Shown: in pieces, positions 13,231-28,527 of the stretch
Position numbering within the stretch: the stretch's first letter is position 1
Layout: every line of letters begins with the position of its first letter
Assembly: GCA_024305405.1 (NCBI GenBank)
Contig: JAKNDB010000104.1
Span: 186,001-250,000, forward strand
Source: Dirofilaria immitis
Taxonomy: Eukaryota > Nematoda > Chromadorea > Rhabditida > Onchocercidae
Direction of reading: 5' to 3'
DNA length: 64,000 nt
Made by a program: the position numbers and the translations under genes
The notes under the pieces: model-generated
Told to the model about the DNA's origin: nothing
Seen by the model: only the letters and a program-made list of their open reading frames with translations
Databases searched by the model: none

Positions 13231-13251
13231 TATATATATATATATATATAT
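13231..13251. repeat. (TA)n microsatellite with flanking GTGTG
   Basis: Pure TA run followed by TGTATGTGTGGGTGTATG-type sequence up to about 13290. A short frame on the minus strand here (13211-13393) is a by-product of the repeat. Confidence 0.85.
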
Positions 13252-13505
13252 GTATGTGTGGGTGTATGAGTAGGTGTGTGAGTGGGTGTTTCTTTATAAT
13301 GCACAAAAACTTTGTGTATATTTTTGCATTTAAATGACCATTGATCAGGTTAATATATTTTGATGTTTGTTGTGTTTCTTCACGCACCGCCATCTTCTTA
13401 CCTTTCCTTCCTTCCTGCCAGAAATGTCTTTTATTATATTAACTAAATTCTCAGGCTAAAATTTATTGGCTTCTTTAAAAGAAAAAAAGAAAATTGAAAA
13501 TACAA

Positions 13506-13586
13506 ATAAATAATAATAACAATAATAATAATAGTAATAATAATAATAATAATGATAATAATAATAACAATAATGATAATAACAAT
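13506..13586. repeat. (TAA)n microsatellite, interrupted
   Basis: AATAATAATAATAG-type triplets with AAC, AGT and ATG interruptions over about 80 bp. Confidence 0.85.
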
Positions 13587-13589
13587 CCT

Positions 13590-15470
13590 ATAATTATAGG
13601 AAAATAATTAATTAATATTTAATAAATTCACGAATAATATAGAAATTTAAAATATTCCATATTTTTATAATTTTATAAAATTTTGTATAGCATGAAAATA
13701 TTTTGTTCTAAAAATATTACAAATTTTTACTTATTTATAAAATGCAATGCTCGCTGTTTATTGATAATAATTATTTTTGTTAATTGATAAACACAATTGA
13801 TTAGTTGTTATTTTAGTTGATAAAAAATTAATTAGTTCCAAATTAAATTAATTTTACTAATTCAATCAATACATACATAATTGTAAGCCTAAATTTCTTA
13901 AAAGATCTTAGCCAAATCATAGGAAATTATAATAGAAGCTAAGATAGAATTCATCCTTTTAAATAATTTATTAAGTTCAGCTATTCGGTCAGTTTATGCA
14001 TATATTATTCCATCCGTTTATTTCATATCTTTTCTTTGAAGCTCTCACTCATTTCCAACTATTTTTTCATTTCAAATTTATTAAATAGCTATCTATCATT
14101 AGATACCGTAATATGCATGTTTATTTGACTATTGCAAATATCGAATATAATAAATGAAGCACGAACATACATATTCGTAATAAATATATCAAATTAAACA
14201 TTATAATTCCATTTCCTTCTATTATCTCTTTTTGTTTTTATAATATTTTTTCAATATGAATTAATTATAGAAAAACTTATTAAAATATTTCCATTTTTCT
14301 TTCCTCGTAAACGAAAAATTTTATCATTAAATATTTATTTATTTCTTTATTTATTTATTTTTTATTTATTTGTCTTCTATTCATATATTTATTTATTTAA
14401 TTTAGTAAGATTTTAACAAATTCAAATTAAATATATTTTAACAAATTTGAATTAAATTAGGCAAATATATTAGAAAAATGTTTTTGTTTCGTTTTTTCAT
14501 ACTCCTTTTTTTTAAAAAGAAAACTTATTAATAACTTACTATTTATTATTGAAACTTTTGTTCAATATATAATGATATAATGATATATCCAACATTATAT
14601 CAATTTTTGAATAATAATTTTTTTAAAGATATATATTTAAAAAAGATTGGAAATGAAATTTATTATCAGTATATCATATTATATGTTATGCATATGTCAT
14701 TTCATATTATATAAAAATTTCAAAAAAGGGCTAAATTAAATAAATAAAATTTCTAGTAAATATATCAATTCTTGTATATTTGTTTTAAAAATGAAATGTT
14801 AAAATATTAGCAATAGATATTTAATTGCTAATTATTATATACAATATATATATTACTAATTAATTACTTTTTCATGTAGCACATAATTTTAATGGATAAA
14901 AAATTAATTAATTATTATAATATAAAAGTTAGAAAAGGAAATGAAAATGAAAAGAAACGATTGAAAAAGAAGAAATTTGAAATTAAAGGTCAATAATAGC
15001 GAACAGATAGTTATATATATATATAACTTTATATATACATATAAAGATAATCAGATTATATTCATCAATGTTGCACTTAAAATCAAGTTTGGAACGGTGA
15101 AAGAGAAGTTTGAAAGAAAGGAAGGACAGGTAGAGTAAATGAAAGGTAAAAAGTGTATCTATATTTTGAATACATACAACATTGATCATCTCGAGACATT
15201 TAATGATAGACAGAAATATCATATTTATTATAAAATATCATACATTTTCTGTTATCATTGTTATTGTTATTGTTATTGTTACAGAAATAAAATAACAAGA
15301 ATGATAGATAAGCACAATTATAAGACGATGTTAGAGATCAAATTAATTTTTATATGAAAATGTATGATAAGATAAATTGATATAACATAACGTCTCATAT
15401 GAACAAAACAAAATTAGAAATCAAAATAGGAAAAGTTCATCATTTACTTCTTGGCAATATTGATATTTCA
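13590..15470. other. AT-rich intergenic DNA
   Basis: Nothing gene-like. Only minor repeats such as the (TTATTG)n at about 15256-15283 and TA runs at 15013-15045. Confidence 0.6.
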
Positions 15471-15479
15471 ATCGTTTTT

Positions 15480-15545
15480 TCCTTTTTCTTTCTCTCTCTT
15501 TCTCTCTCTCTCTCTTCCCCCTCTCCCTCTCTCTCTCCCTTTTCC
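15480..15545. repeat. CT-rich (polypyrimidine) tract
   Basis: CTCTCT/TTCTCT runs on the plus strand, broken by CCC. It is isolated and not positioned before a recognisable exon. Confidence 0.8.
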
Positions 15546-15798
15546 TGTTTTATCTACCAAAAAAGATTGGACAATATAAAATTCTGAAGAAAGAAAAAAA
15601 TGATAACGTATAAGAAAGATCGCATTATAAAAGAGAACATATGTTTGGAAATTGAAAGATGATTGAATGGAATAGAATTGAGATATCTGGACAGCTGTTG
15701 TTGCTGCTGATGTTAAGCTGGCCTCTTATCACTAAATTCATATCACTAATCAGAAGGAGAATGAATATTAATACATAAAAACTATGGATGAATCAGAA

Positions 15799-16050
15799 AT
15801 GAATGAATGAGCGAATGGGAATGAATAAATGAATGAATGAATGAACAGGAATTAATGGAAATGACGGGAATAAATTAATAGGAATGAATGGGAATGAATA
15901 GGAATGAATGGGAATGAATAACAATGAATGCATTGAAGAAATGAAGTGAAATGATAAAGAGTGAACAGTAATTAATGACAATTAATGGTAATGAATAGTA
16001 ATTAATGAGAAATGAATGGGAATGAATAGAAATGAATGGGAATGAATATG
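15799..16050. repeat. GGAATGAAT-type short tandem repeat array
   Basis: GAATGAATGA passes into repeated ten-base units GGAATGAATG and GGAATGAATA, with GGTAATGAAT and AATTAATGA variants. It extends over about 250 bp. The two minus-strand frames through it (Ser/His/Phe/Pro-rich) are artefacts of the repeat. Confidence 0.85.
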
Positions 16051-16415
16051 TTGAAGGGATGAGTGAAATAAAGAAGAGAAGAAGTAGCAGAAGAGAGGAT
16101 TGTAAAAATATAGCATAGTAAATATATTTTCGTCAATGAAATTTCCTTTTAATACTATGTGATGATGACAAGAATGGGAAGCAAACTTAACAAACCGATC
16201 GTTTGCTTCCATATTTCATTACTTCTATAATTTTTGTATCAAAGAATCATTGATTTAAAAGTAATCGTTATGTTTCGTTCTGATATGATTTGATAAAAGA
16301 AACCAAGAATAAGGGAGAGGGAAAGAGAGTGAAGCATAAACAGGAAAATTACTAATTATTATTATTATTTGATATTATTTTCTTTTATTAAAAGATTCTC
16401 ATGATTTTTGCATAA

Positions 16416-16419
<4 letters not shown>

Positions 16420-16449
<30 letters not shown>
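16420..16449. repeat. (AT)n microsatellite
   Basis: Uninterrupted AT dinucleotides over 30 bp. Confidence 0.9.
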
Positions 16450-16454
<5 letters not shown>

Positions 16455-17267
16455 ATATGTATTTCATTAAGAGATAATTTGATAGCGGAAGTAAAAAATT
16501 TTAGAGAGACCTTTTTTTTCTCGTACTCTATATATACCAATTTAAAAATATGTCTTTTCATATGTCAGTCAAATTTATTTATTTGCTGCCATTTCATTGC
16601 TTATTTATTTATTTGTTCGTTATGTGAATTTGTTATTTATTTTCTATAAAATGCCACTGTTTGCTTTTCGCATGATCTTTTGCTTGTTGTTGTTTGTTTG
16701 CTTGTTGTTTTATCATGTAGTATTGTTGTTTATTTTTTCGCATATGGCATTGTTGTGTGTTTGTTGCATGCTAATTGTTGTTTGCTTATTTGTTGTTTCA
16801 TTTATTTGTTTTTTTGTTGATGATGTTATTATTCTTTGACTTACGTTATGTTGTGTTGTTGTTCGTTGTATTTTGTTTTTATTATTTATTTTCTTTTTGT
16901 TTTATTTGTTGTAATACGTTGATATTTTTAATTATCGCTTATTATTTGATTTGTTATTATCCATTCATATAATTTCTTATCCATTATTAACGAGACAAAT
17001 AATAATTATCAATTTTATCAAAATTCTCTCACCTTGCTTATCAATTTGATATGCAATTAGTTGAAATATATCATTTCTTTTTACATATTCTTGATCTGTC
17101 ATTTATGTTCTGCACAGTTGTCTTCCTTCCTATCATCGTTATCATTTCTCGAATTTATTCTTTTCAAAGCTTTCTACTGCACTTTATATCTCGATGATTA
17201 GTTAATTTCTTTTCTTGTTCAAAAGTAAGCCTTTGCTTTTTTTCTTCCTTTGTGAAAACTCCACGTT

Positions 17268-17325
17268 ATATTCCTCTCTTTCTTTCTCTCTCTCTTTCTC
17301 TCTTTCTTTCACTTCTCTCTCAGAG
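17268..17325. repeat. CT/CTTT polypyrimidine tract
   Basis: CTCTTTCTTTCTCTCTCTCT-type run, with no exon following it. Confidence 0.8.
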
Positions 17326-17601
17326 ATAGCAGAAGATCTTTAGGGAGAAAGATCAACTTTAGAATTATTTTTAATAACCAAAAATTTCTGAAATTTTTTT
17401 CCAAGCGTAGATAAATTAAATTTTTAAAGAATCGAAAAGAAAATTATTTCGTCATTGATTTGAATGAAACTACGAAAATTAAAATCTTTTATTAAACATA
17501 TAATATTTAAATTAAAGGATTAAATTCGTATAAAATTTTGATAAACTTTAAAAAAAAAAACGAAAAGAAATGCTCATTTTCATCTTCTGCCTTTTCATCT
17601 A

Positions 17602-18130
<529 letters not shown>

Positions 18131-18490
18131 CTGTAACAATCAATCCTTCGTAATCATCAAAATCAGTGTTAGTGAGGGATTTCGTTCACATATGATGTTT
18201 GATCAACATTTCTCTCTAATAACTTCCCAGCTATATCTCTCAATTTTACTTTTTTTTTTATTTCGTTATTTAACTTTATAATTTCTATTTAATGATTTTA
18301 AAAAAGTTTCTTTCAAAAAGAAATTTTGAAATTTGATTTATTTATTTTTTGGATAAAATTTGCATTAATTTTATTAATTAAATAATTAAAAATTTCAAAA
18401 GAAAAATGAATGCATTAATGAATGATACAAATGAAAAAAAATTTTTCAAACCAAATTATTTTGAAATATTTGATTACTATGTACCTTTAT

Positions 18491-18555
18491 AATCAATCGA
18501 ATCAATCAACCAATCAATCAATCAATCGATCGATCAAAAAAATCATTCATTCATT
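18491..18555. repeat. (AATC)n / (ATTC)n tetranucleotide repeat
   Basis: AATCAATCAATCAATCGATC followed by CATTCATTCATT. Short and impure. Confidence 0.75.
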
Positions 18556-18559
18556 CTAT

Positions 18560-21500
18560 ATATTTTCCCATCGAATTGCTTTTTAATCATTACTCAATTG
18601 TAATGAGTATAGGAGAAGGAAAACGAAGAAGTTTAAACAATAATAATTAATAGGTTACTTTAATAATCTAATCTAATATTTAGGTTAGTATTTTAAAATT
18701 AACCGATAGATTGTAATAATAATTTATTATTTAATAATGAGACTGATGTATGCCTAAAATATAAGAAGCCTAGTATTCATATAAAGAAATATTTTTTGTT
18801 ATTTTTTTTGTCATCTTTATTGTTTATTTGTTAAGAAGAGGAAATGAATAGTATAAGAAAAGAGACTTGAAAGTTAGATTTTGATGATTTGTTGTTTATT
18901 TTATTTATCATTTTGATCTTGTCGTCTGGCTTCTGTTTCTTTTCTCTTTTTTGGCTTTTAGCCTTTTTCCCTAAATGCTAATTGAATGATGGAATGTTTT
19001 GACAAATGACAATTGCCTTTTTCGAGAGCGAATTGGCAAGAAAATAGAGAAAACTAGTAAGAGCGCAAAATGTCATTTCAACAAAAGAAATCACCGATAA
19101 TAGCGCCGCTTTTCTTAACATTTTATATCAATAATATATTATATAAGATTTTACTTACGGATTAGATTGGAAGGAATATGATAAAAAGAAAGAAGGAAAT
19201 GCGGTGGATAGAAAATATGATGGCCTTACATATGATGATGAATGAATAAAATTCAAACATTTACTACGCCAGACATAATCCTAAATAAGATACTCTATAA
19301 GCTTAAATTTTAAGCCTAAAATGATAACTAAATGTTTCAACAATTTGAAATTTACGTTATACAAATAATTTTTCAACAATTCTATACGCTTAAATTTTCC
19401 GTATTTTTTTTTTTTTGATTATAAAATTTTATATTAAATATTTTATGTAAAAGAAAGAGGAAAAAGACGATTAAATGTAGAAAAAGAAATATAAAATATG
19501 GGATTGTTTTTGTTTATTTATTACGTAGGCTTTACGTAAAAAACGTGTAATTGTTTAATTTAATCATTCTTGTCTTAGAGTGATTTAATTAATCTATAAG
19601 ATAATAAACAACTAATAATATTATGATATTATGTAACGTAAAATTTTTATTTCCACGTAAGTATATTATTTTGATAAATGAAAATGAAAATAAAAAATTT
19701 ATCACTTTTTATTAAAATTTATAATTTGATGTAAAATTTTCTTGAAAAAAATATTTCTTCTCTCGACGTTGACGTGATCCTTTTTATTTTATTTTATTTT
19801 TCCACGTCAATATTATGTATGAAAAGATTTGAAATATTTTTTTTTCGTCTTTTTCAAAGAATCGATTGATCACAATTTTGAAACATTTGTTGAAAATGCA
19901 ATAGAAATTTTTTTATTTTTTGCTAACCATTTGATAACTCTCTTCCTTTCCTCTGTTCTTTTCATTTTTTCTTCTTCTTCAATTTGATCTCCTGCTGTTT
20001 GTGATGTTTATGATATGCAGAAAATAAGTAACTTTTGATAAAATTGTAAAATCAAGTTTCCATCCATTTATATTTCTTATTTTCTATCAATCGATTATTT
20101 CCATTTAATGGAATATATTTAGAGAAAGAATAAAATCATTTAAATCAAAAAAATATTTCAATTTTTAATAAAATTAAACATTTCAATCTTTTTTATTTAT
20201 TTTTTGTCATCTTCTAATATCAAATTTTTCATTATCAAATATAATTAAAAGCTTATATTTTTAATAATTTATTTTTGTTAATTTTTAAAAGAAAAAAATT
20301 ATCATGAAATATGAAACTTTCATATCATCTCATGTTTTTCATCAGTTATCGCATTATAGGTGATATATTTTTATCATTTGTGAAATTATCGATGATATTT
20401 CATAGCCTTTTCTTTTTCTGTCCACTTTTTATAAATGAAAAAAGTCAAGCAGCCAAGCCAAATAACGTTAAAAAAATGATGATTTGTATCATTGGAATAA
20501 TTACTATTATTAATGTTGATATATGATAGTGATAATAATGATGCATTTAAATCATAAAAATTCTTCTTCCAAGAATTTTGTTCTGACTTTTATGATAGTA
20601 ATTAAACACAGTAAAACTTTATATAATATTCTTTTTAAGATAATTTGATATTATTCAAAATTTTCGGATTTTTTTGAAATATTTTTCTAGGTAATTTAAA
20701 GGGCTTAAAATTTTCAAGATGATTTTTTTATTATTTCTTACAGATTAAAACGGAATGAATTATGTTTGAAGGTATTTTAAAATTAGTTAAATAAATGGGA
20801 TTTGGCCCAAGAATGCATTTATATAATGCCATACATTTTTATATCACAAATTCAAATTGGAGAAAGAAAAAGTTTCTTTATGATTTAAAATTATTTTTTA
20901 TAAGAAATTTATTTAAAATATATTTTCAATTTTTAAATTAAATTTTTCTTTTCTTCATTTCTATAAAAACAAGATTGAATTGATTTTTGATTGTTTCAAG
21001 TAATAGGCGCTTGATATTTATATTTTGGCTTAGATAAAAAATAAAAACGAAAAAAAAATTTATTTAAAATGAAATTTCCTATTTGATATATCAAAATTTT
21101 CGTTTATAAATTAGTTTTAACAAAAGGTAAGAGAAAAAATTATTTATTTTAGATTTCAATTTCTAATATAAAAATAAGAATTCTGTAAAGTATTTTAATT
21201 TCTTTTTGAGAATGACTCTTAAGTTCAATTCACTAAACTAATTTTGAAATTTTTATCCTAAAATTTCATTCCATTTTAATTTACTGAAGTAATAGTGTAT
21301 GAAACATAGAAACTTTACCTTAAAAAGAATAAAATTATTTCTTTCTTTGATTGAAATAAGTATTTTTATGATATTTTGTTGTTAAAGGCTTTAAACTTAT
21401 ATGAATATTAATTAAACTTTTTATTCTATTAGTCTATTTTCAAAAATATTATAATTCGAAAATATTGAACCGATTACTTCTCTTAATTTGTTCAAAAATT

Positions 21501-24440
21501 AAATTTAAATATTGATTATTTCAGCAACAATTCAAATATTGCTATTATTTCAATTTCTTTTTCAAGCATTCAAAATTCAAAGAATTTAATTTATTAAAAA
21601 TTATTCAATTTTTTAAATATTATATTTAATTTTAAGCATTATCTTGTGCTTTTCATTTTCTTGTAAAAGAATAAATTAGCTGAATTCAATTATCTCATTT
21701 CAATTATTATTTTTGAAAACTCTCCAGTTTTTTTGAGTATTAAAAATTTTTATTCAATAAATTTTAATTAATTTCTTCTAACTTTTATCATTTCAGATAT
21801 TTCAATAAATTGTTAACGCTTTTTAAAAATATTCAATTTTTGCAACGAAATTTTAAAATTGATCGAACTTGAATCGAACTTAATAAATTAATAATAGTTA
21901 ATAATAGCAGTGAATAAATATAGCCTAACATTATTTCAGTATTCGAGTATTATTCATTTAATGAATAATTAAAATAAGCGTTCCAATTTTAAATACAATT
22001 ACATATTTAGTGATAAAAGATATAATGTTGGTTAAACAGTTCATCGTATCGCCATTAGTTATTAATAGTAAATAAGATTACTTACGATAATTAAGCTTGA
22101 AAAGGCAATTGTTGGAAAATTGACTACGGTGCTTATTTATTATTCTTGGTAATGTTTAATAGTCACCATATTTTAATTAATTAGAATGAATTTGTTGTCC
22201 TAAAGGTTATAGGTTATGCACTTACATCCATTTAAATCAATGGTGAGCGGAAGAAGCAAAGAGAAGGAGAAAATTTTAGCATTTTGAATAATTTATGTTG
22301 AACGAATTGAATGAATAAATTATATAATCGATAATTTATAAGCGATTATTTAAGTTTTTAGTATAGATGTTATTTTAATAAATAAACTAAAATTAACGAT
22401 TTATTAGCTATTTTATTAGTAATTAAATTTTTAAAGCAAAATTGTTTGAAATTTATTGTGAATTGTAGAAATAAACTTTAATATGAAATTTCTTAATTTT
22501 ACTTAATTTTTACTAATTTACAGTTATGAATAAATTTGATAATAATTTACAATTTTTACTAAAATTTAAAAATTTTAATTTTCAAATTTAAATTTCCATT
22601 TATAAATTGGTGCAAAAGATTAAAATTTTTATTATTTTTTCAATTGTAAATTCATATTTATATCTTTTGAATTGCATCAAATTATTTATGATATAATTCG
22701 AAATAAAATATTTTTGATTATTTTAAATTTTCACTCAAACTCATAATTTCTTAATTTAATTAAAAGATTCCGATAATTTGGATATTTTTATATTTTAGCT
22801 ATGAATTTATATAATTTTAGTAAATATATGCCTTGTTCGATCATATTTATACACAATTGAGAGGTACGAAAATGTTATAAATGTATATTTTGTTTTCTTG
22901 ATTAGGCATAAAATTTTAGGCCATTTATGATGCAGCCATTAAAACAGCCATAAAATTTCGAGCTAAGCCCAAAATTTTCGATTGTTAGCTGCAAACGAGC
23001 TGCCAAACAAATATTAAATAGTTCAAACATGCCAAGATAACTTGGCCAACATTAGATTCTAATTGTTAGGAGTAGAAAATTTGTGACGCATTCAAATTTA
23101 GCCCTTCAGTTTCCTAGATTTATTTCACAAAATATATTTTATGATAAGAATAGAAATTTAAATAAATATTTTTTGAATTTTCCTCCAAAATATTTTAAAA
23201 TTCTCTTTTTTCCCTAAATTTAGTATTTAAAATAAATAATTTTGCCAAATAATTTAGATAGACTTTAAATAATTAGAATTTTTGCAGATAAATATTTATA
23301 AATTTGAATAATTTTTTCCTTTTTCAAACATTACTGCTTGTAAATTTTTTAAAAATTTGATATAGTTCATTTAATCATTTCATTTATATATTATTATCAT
23401 TTGGAATGATAATGTTCGAAATCTGTCATGGATCTCATTTTAAATTATTCTCGAACATTTTTGAAGAATGAGATTGGCAAAAATATTGATACCAATGAAA
23501 TGAATAGCGAATAGACCGATAACTTCAAATGATTCATCCAAAATAATTTCTTATTTTTGATGGAAAAAATTTATTTTTCTCAAATAAAATTTCATCAATA
23601 AAAAATGTGTTGTCGATGAAAATTATTTTTAATAACTTACCAAAAAGCAAACAAATTTTATTTTTCTATTTTCCATCAATTTTTCCAATATTTGAGCCGA
23701 ATAATTGATTGATATAATTGATTGATATAATGCAAAATTGTTAAAATCAATTAATTATTATTTATTAAATTTTTATAATTACTAATCAAACAATATTAAT
23801 TTTTCTTTTTTGGTTTCTTTTTCAAAATTTAAGCTTTAATCTTTAAAATTTTGCTTTTTTTAAATTAATTGTTTGTTGAAATGAAATAAGTCATTAGGTA
23901 ATCAATATTTTTCAATTCGTTCATATCAATCAAATTTGATTGATGATTATCGCAAATGTTTTAATCGATCACATATAGGCTATATAGCATTAATGATTTG
24001 TTTACTAAGCAAATAAACCTCAGTTGTTTACATATAAATTCTTGGCTACTAATAAAAATCCCCGATAAAGCGGGATAAGATTTTACATGACATCTCTGTT
24101 AATCAATATATTCAGCCATTTTTTTGTTTACATATTTCATTATTTTGCTATATTATTATTAATATAACATGTAATAATCTTTTATAAAAATGTTGGAAAT
24201 TAATTTAGGAAATTTAATATATATGAATTGAAATACAATAATTCAAATAAAATATAATAAATATTATTAGTGGAAAATGGTAAGAAACGAATTATTTGAA
24301 TTTTTTTAAATATTGATTAAATGGAATTTGAATTAATTTATTTTATTTAATTGGAATACATTTCTTATCAAAATTTTAGTAATTTTAAAGTTTCGTTACC
24401 TTAATTTAAATAATACGGAAGATTATATCATCATAATTGG
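18560..24440. other. Long AT-rich intergenic stretch
   Basis: Nearly 6 kb of A/T-run-rich sequence on both strands. Open frames stay under about 75 codons and show no motif. I see no RNA gene or terminal repeats of a transposon. Confidence 0.6.
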
Positions 24441-24441
24441 G

Positions 24442-24443
<2 letters not shown>

Positions 24444-24484
<41 letters not shown>
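24444..24484. repeat. (AT)n microsatellite
   Basis: 41 bp of uninterrupted AT dinucleotides. Confidence 0.92.
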
Positions 24485-24487
<3 letters not shown>

Positions 24488-25262
24488 ACAATTGTATTAA
24501 ATTTAAAATAATAAGTTTTATTTCATATTCTTAAGTAATGTAACTGGATGAATTATTTTTAAGCTAATTAAGTAATGATTATTTCCATTTTCTTTTTAAA
24601 TTCTTGCAGCAATAAACAACAAAAAAATATTTGATAAATAAATAAAATTTATAAGAATCATTCAAATCAAAATAGTAATTAAAAATCATTTCATATTATT
24701 AATTAATTAAAAATGATTGAGCCAAAAGAAACTTTTTACTCGGTATGAGATATGCTATCATTTAAAATTCATTTTCTTTTTTCAAAAATGAATGAATCAT
24801 TTCATATTTTACTGTATCCATCAATAAATACAACGTATTACTATCATTAGTGTCATCCATTCATTCATCCAAATATAGGATTAATATTTTATTTGTTGAA
24901 AAATAAAAATTCCGAAAAATTAATCTTTTTATTTTTGTTTAAAATTTGCTGAATCAATGAGAAAAAAAAGCAAAATAAAGCGAAAGTTATTCATATAATT
25001 TTCAATTTATAAAAAACTGCATTCATTTAAATTCAATCATTTTTAATTCGTTTTTAATTCCTTTTTTAAATTCCTTTTTAATTCCTATATTATTGAAAAT
25101 TAAAAAATTAGCTTAAATTTTTTTTTGCAAATAAAAAAATTAATACTGTAGTCAATTGATAGAAATTGGAATACCTTTTCTTTTTCATTAATTTTTAGCA
25201 AAACCAGTTTTTCAACTTTTCATTTTTTTCCTTGCGTCCCCAATTTTTCTCTTTTTCTCCTG

Positions 25263-25656
25263 CTTTTTATCATCTCTCTCCCTCTTTCTCTCTCTTTTTC
25301 TCTCTCTCTCTCTCTTTTATCTCTCTTTCTCTACAATATATATGCATATATGTCTGTTAACTTTTTCAAAAATGATATATAAAGAGAGCAAAGATGTGAT
25401 TAAAATTAAAATGTGACTTAAAATTGAAATAGGAGAAGAGAAAGTTTTCATTTTTCTACTTCTTTCAATAATTATATAATTTAATTTCTAATAATTACTC
25501 ATTTTGCTTTTTCTTCTTTTTTCCTGAAATAAAATTTGTTATTTTCAACCATTTTTGATATATGAAATATAGAATTTGTAGCTGATTAATGAAGAGAGAG
25601 AGAAAGAAAGGGAGAGAGAGAAAGGGAGAGAGAGAGAGAGAGAAAAAGGGACAAAG
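25263..25656. repeat. CT-rich and GA-rich tracts in inverted orientation
   Basis: A CT-rich tract (25263-25333) is followed about 260 bp later by a GA-rich tract (25592-25656) of matching composition. On a transcript they could pair into a long imperfect stem. The intervening DNA holds no gene. Confidence 0.75.
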
Positions 25657-25659
25657 TCA

Positions 25660-27895
25660 TTACAAATAGAAATGTAAATGATTTAATTACCATTTTTATC
25701 GAATTTATTTGAATTGTATATTTATATTATACTAACATAATTGGCAAATCTTGTTGATCTCTAAAATTTTAAAATGTTTAAATTCCATTTAAATCTAAAA
25801 GAACAAAAGAAATTCATTCAATTTTATAATTTCTAAAATTTTTGTATTAAAAATTAAACAATTTTTAGAAAATTTTTTTATTTCAAAATTTTTAGAAAAT
25901 TTTTAAAAAAAATATAAAATTTTAAATTTTCTTTTTCCTTCATATCTTATCGCATTTTTGATTGTATTATAGGTTTCAGTGATATTAATTTTATTTCTAA
26001 ATTTATTAATTTAATTTAATTTCTATTAAGGCTTAACTTTACAAAAATTTTATTGGTAATGTTTAGGATTTTTTTCTTAATTCTTATCCATTTTTATTTT
26101 TATCTATCTTCATTTCTCTTATTCATTCCTTCAATTATCATTAACTAATTTGTTTGAAATTATTTACTTATATTTAAATACTTCATTACTCGTTCTTATC
26201 ATTCTTAACTATTTCTTTTTTTGGTACATAATCATAAACATTCTTATATCACATTTGAAATGGTTAAAACTGGTTTTTTTCTTTTTGTAGAAATCTACTT
26301 TATATTTTCAGTTACAATCATTTTCATCTACGTTTTTTTTATTTAAATGTAATTTATTGAGAAAATTTAATTATCAGGAATAGAATAAATATATTATCAT
26401 TTTAATATACTATATTATTACTAATATATTATTATTTAAATTTCGATTTTTCTTTCATTTGAAAAATCAATAAATAATAAAATATGTTTACCTTAATTTT
26501 TCTTTAGTCGTAGGAAAATATCAAAATGAAAATAAAAATTAAATGAATAATTTTATTTATTGCTTCGTTTGCTTCGTCTCCCCTCTCCCTCCCTCCTATT
26601 ATTTCCATTACTCATCAATTTTAATTTGTAATGAAAATTTGAAATATCAAAAATGAACGATTCTATTATTTCATTTCATTTATTTAAATATTCCAATTTA
26701 AGAGCGGCAAATTCCATTTCTTTTTACACTTAAATTGTTTGATATTATCATATTATTAGCATTATCATTTTTATCATATTCTTCTTTTTTTTAGAAAAAA
26801 GATAAAATGAGATTTGAATTTAATTTATTCAAAGTACGGTTTGTTCTTGTTTTTAATGTGGTATATTTTTTTGATGATAAAAAAATATTTTGATAAGATG
26901 GATTAAATAAAAAAACGATAGGACAGGATTAAATAGAAAAAAACTCAATGCAATATTTAAATGAAAATAGTTTACAAATATGATAATAATTTTTAGAAAA
27001 TTTAAAATTTAAATTTGATTCAAACTATTATTATTATTGTTTATCAATATTATTATCATAGTTCCGATCGAAATTTTAAACTTCTGAATTACATTTTATA
27101 AACATGATTTTAGTAATATATTGATAGCATTAATGATGAATTCAAATGATAAGGAAAAAGATTATTGAATAAGCATGTTGACAAAGTAATGGTTATCATG
27201 ATGATGATGAGATGAACTGGTATGAAATCTTTCATAAATTTGATTAAATAATATTGATAAGAAATTTTAAAAACTTGATAAAAATAGTAGATAGTTCGAG
27301 TTTGAGCATTCCATTCATAAGTATAAATTGATGAAAACATTGTAAGTGATAGGCGAGAGCGACGGTCTCGAAAGGTTAAATTAGTGATTAAAATATAATA
27401 AACAAGAATTTTCTCTTTTTAAGACTTAAAAAGGAGTTGATGTTAAATTACTAATATATCTAATGCAGAAGAGATCCCTTGTTTCAAATGATATAATTTT
27501 ATGTATTTTTAAATAATTTCAATGAATGAGTCATCATCCATTAGGAATAACATCATATTGTCAGTGTAGCTAATATATTCAATAATTTTAGTTATCCGTC
27601 AAATTCCCTTTAACCTATTAAAATGCCATCAAAAGGGGTCATTGAATATGATCGATGTAATAATATATAGGGATTTATTTATTCCTTTGGAAAAGTATTT
27701 TCGATTTTCCATTTTATTTCATTGTAAACTATTAAGATAAAAACTGATAACCAAATAAATTGATCAAATCATTTTGATTTAATAGCAAAACAAACAAATG
27801 AAATTATCTATTAATTAAAACAATTATTTCTTCCAAAATATTCTAAAATTTTCGACATTTCTTAAAATTAATAATATTAATCTCTTCTTTTTTTT
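25660..27895. other. AT-rich intergenic DNA
   Basis: No gene or RNA recognised. A small CGAGA...TCTCG inverted pair at about 27353-27371 is too short to interpret. Confidence 0.55.
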
Positions 27896-27898
27896 CGA

Positions 27899-28007
27899 CA
27901 TTATTATTTTTATTATTATTGTTGTTATCATTATCATAATCATTATTATTATTATTATTATTGCTATCACTATCGTCATCATTATTATTATTGTTCTCAC
28001 TACTATT
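27899..28007. repeat. (ATT)n microsatellite, interrupted
   Basis: ATTATTATT with ATC, GTT and CACT interruptions over about 100 bp. Confidence 0.8.
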
Positions 28008-28458
28008 TATATTTATATATATACATATATATTATACAACATAAAAATAAATATACAGTAGACAATTATTATTATAAAATAATAAAATTGATGCAATTTC
28101 TATCGGTTCTTTTATGAAAATTGATTTATTTTCAAGTAGCAAAATTCGAATTAATTATCTTTTACTTTAGGAATTAATAATAAATATAAAATTTCTTCTT
28201 TCTAGAGAATAATTGAATAATAAATAATTAAATTTAAGGAAAAAAAAACGAAGAATATATAAAAGAAAATCAAAAATAATTACCTATAATAATTAGATAT
28301 TCATTAATTAAATTTTTGAAATATTTTTTTTACTTAACTTTTCTACATCTCTTCATAGTATATAAACAGTAATTAAGTAATGACATATTTATTCCATACT
28401 TATATTAATTATTTCTCTTTTTCTTATTGTTATTACTTTTCTCTTTATTATTGTTTTT

Positions 28459-28491
28459 ACTAGTGCTGCTATTATTATTATTGTTATTGTT

Positions 28492-28526
<35 letters not shown>

Positions 28527-28527
28527 G
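28459..28527. repeat. (ATT)n to (TTG)n compound microsatellite
   Basis: ATTATTATTGTTATTG changes into at least ten TTG triplets. Confidence 0.85.
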
